DNA of 26,030 nucleotides from a virus. The notes below the pieces were generated by a model that saw only the letters and a list, made by a program, of their open reading frames with translations, ran no database searches and was not told where the DNA came from. Location: positions 1-26,030 of IMG/VR virus record IMGVR_UViG_3300042887_000181. The stretch is one strand, 5' to 3'. The position numbers and the translations under genes are program-made. Positions 22,946 to 26,030 of this stretch are shown here, in pieces; the first letter of the stretch is position 1, and the number at the start of each line of letters is the position of its first letter.

Positions 22946-23679
22946 TTAATCATCTCTCCATGGTCGGGATGTTGTGCAAGGTTGTTGTTACCACCTTCGG
23001 TAATCTCGTAGCCTAGGTCTTTTAAGTAAGCAAATAACTCTTTGCGTTTGGGTTCAAACCACGGTTTCCAGTTCCACGCTTCAAAGATAATTGGGGGATA
23101 GTTGTTATCCTTTATAGTTTTCCTAGCACCCTTGAGCACCTCTAGTTCGTGCCCTTCTACGTCAATCTTCATCAGCCGTATATTTCTGTGCTCCCCCTCA
23201 TCTAACGGGAACAAGGCAATATTTTCGGTTGCGCCTTGGGTTGGGCACTCGTAGTCGGGTTCTTCTCGCACTTGTTTGTCCACGCTAAACGCTCCGATAT
23301 TGGTCTCAGTTGCGTAGTCAGGTACAACTAAACACACCTGTTGTCTTTTATTCGACAGTCCAAAGTGATGACAATGGACATTATCTAACCCATTAATAAA
23401 CGTATTAGCACATAATTGATAATATATTATTCGTTGTGTTTCAAAGGAATGAAAGGTTAAGTGTGGGTTTCTCTTGGCTAGTGGGATGGTAAACGTACCC
23501 ATGTTCGCACCAATGTCAAGCACCACACCGTCTTGATGCTTTTCCAGTATCTTATGGGACAAAGCAAAGACTTCAACCTCATAGCCTTGTTGCTTGACCG
23601 CATTAGAGATTAAGTCTTTACCTTTAAATACAAGATACTGGTTGCCAAAACAGCTAACGAGTTCGCAGTTAGGTAGCAT
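22942..23679 (-). CDS. FkbM-family SAM-dependent methyltransferase
   Basis: This 245-residue Rossmann methyltransferase has the SAM loop V-L-D-I-G-A-N-M-G-T-F-T (53-64) and F-E-T-Q (79-82). The FkbM signature I-D-V-E-G-H-E-L-E-V-L-K-G-A (172-185) follows, then I-I-F-E-A-W. Family members O-methylate sugars or other small moieties. Two glycosyltransferase genes lie just upstream in the same operon, so methylation of a glycan is the likely role. The target (host surface, virion or modified DNA) cannot be told. AGGAA stands 6-7 bases before the ATG. Cysteines are frequent but form no clear metal site. Confidence 0.9.
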   Translation of the reverse strand: MLPNCELVSCFGNQYLVFKGKDLISNAVKQQGYEVEVFALSHKILEKHQDGVVLDIGANMGTFTIPLAKRNPHLTFHSFETQRIIYYQLCANTFINGLDNVHCHHFGLSNKRQQVCLVVPDYATETNIGAFSVDKQVREEPDYECPTQGATENIALFPLDEGEHRNIRLMKIDVEGHELEVLKGARKTIKDNNYPPIIFEAWNWKPWFEPKRKELFAYLKDLGYEITEGGNNNLAQHPDHGEMIK

Positions 23680-23830
23680 TTTGTTTCCTTGCTTCTATTT
23701 CTTTAGCTAACTCAAGTATTTCTTCGTCAGTAAGTGCTTTGTATAACGGGGTAAGTTCTATAGGTGCGTCAGGCTCTTTCTTAAAAAGCACTCCGCTTTT
23801 TGACATCCACGCTACTGGTTCTTTTTTCAT
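23669..23830 (-). CDS. Small protein with L-T-D-E-E-I module
   Basis: The product is 53 residues from the ATG at 23830: M-K-K-E-P-V-A-W-M-S-K-S-G-V, then T-P-L-Y-K-A-L-T-D-E-E-I-L-E-L-A-K-E-I-E-A-R-K. The P-V-A-W-M...T-P-L-Y layout is common in small phage proteins of unknown function. I prefer this ATG, with GAGG 7 bases upstream and one base after the previous stop, over a TTG at 23857 that would overlap the glycosyltransferase. The L-T-D-E-E-I ending matches the C-termini of two genes further upstream in the operon. Its stop overlaps the methyltransferase start by 11 bases. Confidence 0.72.
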   Translation of the reverse strand: MKKEPVAWMSKSGVLFKKEPDAPIELTPLYKALTDEEILELAKEIEARKQNAT

Positions 23831-23831
23831 C

Positions 23832-24623
23832 TCATGCCCTCGGTAAAGTGCCAGCAAAGTTGTATGTACCGCTATGCACTAGCGTAGCCCAAGGCGCCGC
23901 ATATACCTTAAAGCCATTCTGTCTAGCCAGTTTGCAGAAGTGATAATCCTCAGAAAGCAAACGGTTGGTTGTTTCATCGATACTTGTAGCAAAAAATTCA
24001 TGGATGATTTTCTTTACAGGGTTCTTGTCAATAATCAGGATCATGTCATTGGTGTAGGTAGGAACTTTGTCTTTGAGCGCTTCGAACACCCCACGCTTAA
24101 TCAGCATGAATCCTGTGCCACCGTTATCAATCTCCATGGGTTCGTTGATATTCCCTGTGCTTTCAGTAACACCACCCACTAGGTTTACTACAAAGGATCC
24201 TGTGTAGTTTGGTAGGTCTTTGTAGTCCACACCCTTCTTGACCGCATCGGATACTAACTGCCAGTTGATCTCTTTCTTGGGATACAGACCGCAGATGATG
24301 TCCTTATCGGCTTGAATCATTCGTACAATGTCTTCGGGTTTAAAGGTGATGTCCGCATCAATAAACATCAGATGTGTTGCGTCGGGAGTGCTTAAAAAGT
24401 CATATGCCAATCCATTACGAGCACGGGTAATCAGCGACTCATTCATCATGTATGAGTAATACATCTTGATTTGATTCTGCATAAATACTTGGGTGCAGTT
24501 TAAGATACCCATGGTGTAACCACCAACACACATACCGCCGTACATGGGGGTTGCCACAAATAAAATGGCTGGCTTTTTCGCTTCTACTGCTTGTACATTT
24601 TCTAACATTACTTTGCTCTCCAT
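23832..24623 (-). CDS. Glycosyltransferase, GT-A fold (first of two)
   Basis: This 263-residue protein has a GT-A nucleotide-sugar domain. A-I-L-F-V-A-T-P-M-Y forms the first strand, L-M-F-I-D-A-D-I (85-92) holds the metal-binding D-x-D (Asp89, Asp91), and P-E-D-I-V-R-M follows. S-E-D-Y-H-F-C-K near residue 225 supplies the E-D pair typical of the acceptor/catalytic region, and L-V-H-S-G a late His. R-N-G-L-A-Y-D-F-L marks the helix before the D-x-D strand. It should move a sugar from a nucleotide donor to an unknown acceptor. It overlaps the second glycosyltransferase gene by 16 bases, and the methyltransferase lies two genes on, forming a glycan cassette. Confidence 0.88.
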   Translation of the reverse strand: MESKVMLENVQAVEAKKPAILFVATPMYGGMCVGGYTMGILNCTQVFMQNQIKMYYSYMMNESLITRARNGLAYDFLSTPDATHLMFIDADITFKPEDIVRMIQADKDIICGLYPKKEINWQLVSDAVKKGVDYKDLPNYTGSFVVNLVGGVTESTGNINEPMEIDNGGTGFMLIKRGVFEALKDKVPTYTNDMILIIDKNPVKKIIHEFFATSIDETTNRLLSEDYHFCKLARQNGFKVYAAPWATLVHSGTYNFAGTLPRA

Positions 24624-25351
24624 GGAAAATTACCGCTATAAAGTTTATTCATAAATTCATTACCCTCTCGAAAAAATACTTCCGCATCGGGGCGCAATCT
24701 GTAGTTCACTGTGTATAGTCCTGTGCATCCGTAACTGTAATAGTCCTTTGCCGTAGACACCGCCACCCTTGATAGCAGGCGATCTGTCCAGTAGTAGTCG
24801 GTCTGCAAGGTGCTGTTGATCTTCATTAAAAATTCGGTCTTAAAACAGTAGCAATTCATGTCGACTAAATTAATATTCTTCCAGCTTGCAAAGATACCAA
24901 GGCTATCGCAGTCGTCATTAAATAAGTAGTTGTCGTTTTGATCCACGCACTTGCGTAGGCTATAAACCCACTCGTGATCTCGGCTTGGCATATTTATTAG
25001 GGTCAGCATGGTCTCCACATGGTTAGGTTCAAACCAGTTGTCCTCATCTAAAAACAATACATGCTCGGCATTGACTAGGTTGGATATACCAGCATAGACT
25101 CGGTTGCCAAAGAACTTAACACCCTCTTTCTTACTCCAGTGCGTGTGTGGTTTGCCTGTGTTTTCGGGCAGTAAGATTATCTTTTTGTTTACATAATCTC
25201 CGGCATGAAGCATGTTCGCCACCTTCTGCGCATGCTCAGCGCCATCAACCACAATCCAATGCTCGCATGGTTGCGTGTTGGTAGACTCCATCGCCTTGGC
25301 TAGAAACGGCAGTCCTGTTGTGGGGGTTATGACTACGGCAGGTGCAGTCAT
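24608..25351 (-). CDS. Glycosyltransferase, GT2-like (second of two)
   Basis: In this 247-residue protein, V-V-I-T-P-T-T-G near the start and H-W-I-V-V-D-G-A-E (31-39) are the first strands of a GT2-like GT-A domain. L-F-L-D-E-D-N-W-F-E-P (98-108) is a D-E-D variant of the D-x-D motif. A later D-Y-Y-W-T-D-R-L-L may contribute to acceptor binding. The C-terminus is aromatic-rich and ends P-W-R-A-K. There is no membrane segment, so the enzyme acts in the cytoplasm. It starts 4 bases inside the preceding gene (ATGA) and overlaps the next glycosyltransferase by 16 bases, so the pair is probably made together. Confidence 0.85.
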   Translation of the reverse strand: MTAPAVVITPTTGLPFLAKAMESTNTQPCEHWIVVDGAEHAQKVANMLHAGDYVNKKIILLPENTGKPHTHWSKKEGVKFFGNRVYAGISNLVNAEHVLFLDEDNWFEPNHVETMLTLINMPSRDHEWVYSLRKCVDQNDNYLFNDDCDSLGIFASWKNINLVDMNCYCFKTEFLMKINSTLQTDYYWTDRLLSRVAVSTAKDYYSYGCTGLYTVNYRLRPDAEVFFREGNEFMNKLYSGNFPWRAK

Positions 25352-25827
25352 TTCTCACTCGCTTTCTTTAGTATTGCTCTAGCAAATTCAATCCATCCTT
25401 CATTGGAATCAATAAGGTTTACAACTGCATTACCTATTTCAATTATTTCCTCATCACTTAACTCTTTTAATTCTTGTGTTTTTTCCAAAACGGCGATCTT
25501 CACCAGCCCCCCTAGCCATTCCCGTTTTATATAGTCCCGCTCCGCTTCTAACCCCTCAATCCGGTCTAAATACTTCTTCTCCCAGATCTCCATGTTTTTT
25601 ATTTTCTCTGCTTGTTCTTTAACTTTTAAAACCATTCTGTTAGCCATAGCCCTCACTTCTGCCAGTTCAGAATTATTAGTCCCACCCCAAGCCGTATTGA
25701 AGCCGTCTTTTAAAGCCTGTATTTCGTCTGCTTGTTGGCGGAGCATTATGTAAGCATCTTTTGTAAAAGAACCTTGACTTTCTCTGCATAATTCTTCAAG
25801 ACAATCTGCTAATTCGTATGCGTTCAT
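25348..25827 (-). CDS. Coiled-coil phage protein with L-S-D-E-E-I module
   Basis: The product has 159 residues. It opens M-N-A-Y-E-L-A-D-C-L-E-E, followed by a helical D-A-Y-I-M-L-R-Q-Q-A-D-E-I-Q-A-L-K, a long coiled coil (about 60-120) and a C-terminal module, L-S-D-E-E-I-I-E-I...E-F-A-R-A-I-L-K-K. The N-terminal half resembles small phage proteins of unknown function that are often scattered between early genes. It overlaps both neighbours by 3-4 bases (ATGA). No enzymatic motif is visible. Confidence 0.75.
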   Translation of the reverse strand: MNAYELADCLEELCRESQGSFTKDAYIMLRQQADEIQALKDGFNTAWGGTNNSELAEVRAMANRMVLKVKEQAEKIKNMEIWEKKYLDRIEGLEAERDYIKREWLGGLVKIAVLEKTQELKELSDEEIIEIGNAVVNLIDSNEGWIEFARAILKKASEK

Positions 25828-26030
25828 TTAATCCCATGCCTCCGCTCAATCGCTCTGACAAAATCTGTAGGGTCTGGATCGCTTGTTAATTCAGATAGCT
25901 CTTTTATTTCCTCATCACTCAACGGCTTACTCTTCCACAACATCTTGGCCGGATCCATGCCCCTATAAACTGGGTCTGAGCGTGGGGTAATGACGGCATC
26001 TTCATAGCCGGGGTGGTATGGTGCTTCTTC
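25824..26030 (-). CDS. Partial protein with L-S-D-E-E-I module (5' end outside the window)
   Basis: One minus-strand frame is open from the window edge to TGA at 25824-25826, giving 68 residues. It contains P-Y-H-P-G-Y-E-D-A-V-I-T-P-R-S-D, then K-P-L-S-D-E-E-I-K-E-L-S-E-L and D-F-V-R-A-I-E-R-R-H-G-I-K. The C-terminal module aligns with that of the next gene: L-S-D-E-E-I, then [DE]-F-x-R-A-I and two basic residues. It overlaps that gene by ATGA, showing that it belongs to the same operon. The function is unknown, and the true start lies beyond the window. Confidence 0.7.
   Translation of the reverse strand, partial: EEAPYHPGYEDAVITPRSDPVYRGMDPAKMLWKSKPLSDEEIKELSELTSDPDPTDFVRAIERRHGIK

Noticed and set aside
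23831-23857. TTG at 23857 as the start of the small L-T-D-E-E-I protein.
   Set aside because: It would overlap the glycosyltransferase by 26 bases; the ATG at 23830 has GAGG at a good distance.

Overview
The window reads as part of a tailed double-stranded DNA phage genome, most likely short-tailed (podovirus-like) and infecting a Gram-negative bacterium. The reasons are a run of ejection (internal virion) proteins that includes a T7 gp13-like GNAT-fold protein, a soluble lytic transglycosylase domain on a virion protein and a 1902-residue polyvalent protein, with no tape-measure, sheath or baseplate gene. Shine-Dalgarno motifs and sigma70-like promoters are bacterial in style. Gene density is very high, with mostly 1-16 base overlaps. 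The host cannot be named from the sequence. Terminase, portal, capsid and DNA polymerase are not in the window. No integrase, tRNA, rRNA, insertion sequence or CRISPR array was seen.

Left half (plus strand, 1-15225) is a late block. It starts with the 3' end of an unidentified gene, then a coiled-coil protein with a C-terminal membrane segment, a three-helix holin and a GH24 endolysin. Next come a 740-residue tail/stabilisation protein, a jelly-roll structural protein, and five ejection-type genes: a Gly-zipper protein, a gp13-like protein, a Gln/Gly/Ala-rich protein, a transglycosylase protein and the giant protein with an HExxH metallopeptidase-like domain. A 63-codon reading frame with a perfect Shine-Dalgarno sequence lies inside the giant gene in another frame (11294-11485). 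It is the most unusual coding signal in the window.

Right half (minus strand, 26030 down to 15296) is an early/replication block converging on the late block, with a hairpin terminator between them at 15226-15250. In order of transcription: two small proteins sharing an L-S-D-E-E-I module, two glycosyltransferases, a third small protein with that module, an FkbM-type methyltransferase, a Cas4-like PD-(D/E)XK nuclease with four cysteines, an HNH-like protein, promoter A, a small basic protein, a SNF2-type helicase, promoter B, a conserved coiled-coil protein, a 51-residue secreted Cys-rich peptide, a candidate single-stranded DNA-binding protein, a helix-turn-helix protein, an archaeo-eukaryotic-type primase-helicase fusion and a small overlapping gene.

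The minus-strand genes fit together as a replication/recombination set (primase-helicase, putative SSB, SNF2 helicase, nuclease, HNH) plus a glycan-modifying cassette. Promoters A and B are near-copies of each other. In both, the -35 hexamer contains the stop codon of the preceding gene in the same register, which suggests a duplicated or co-regulated control element.
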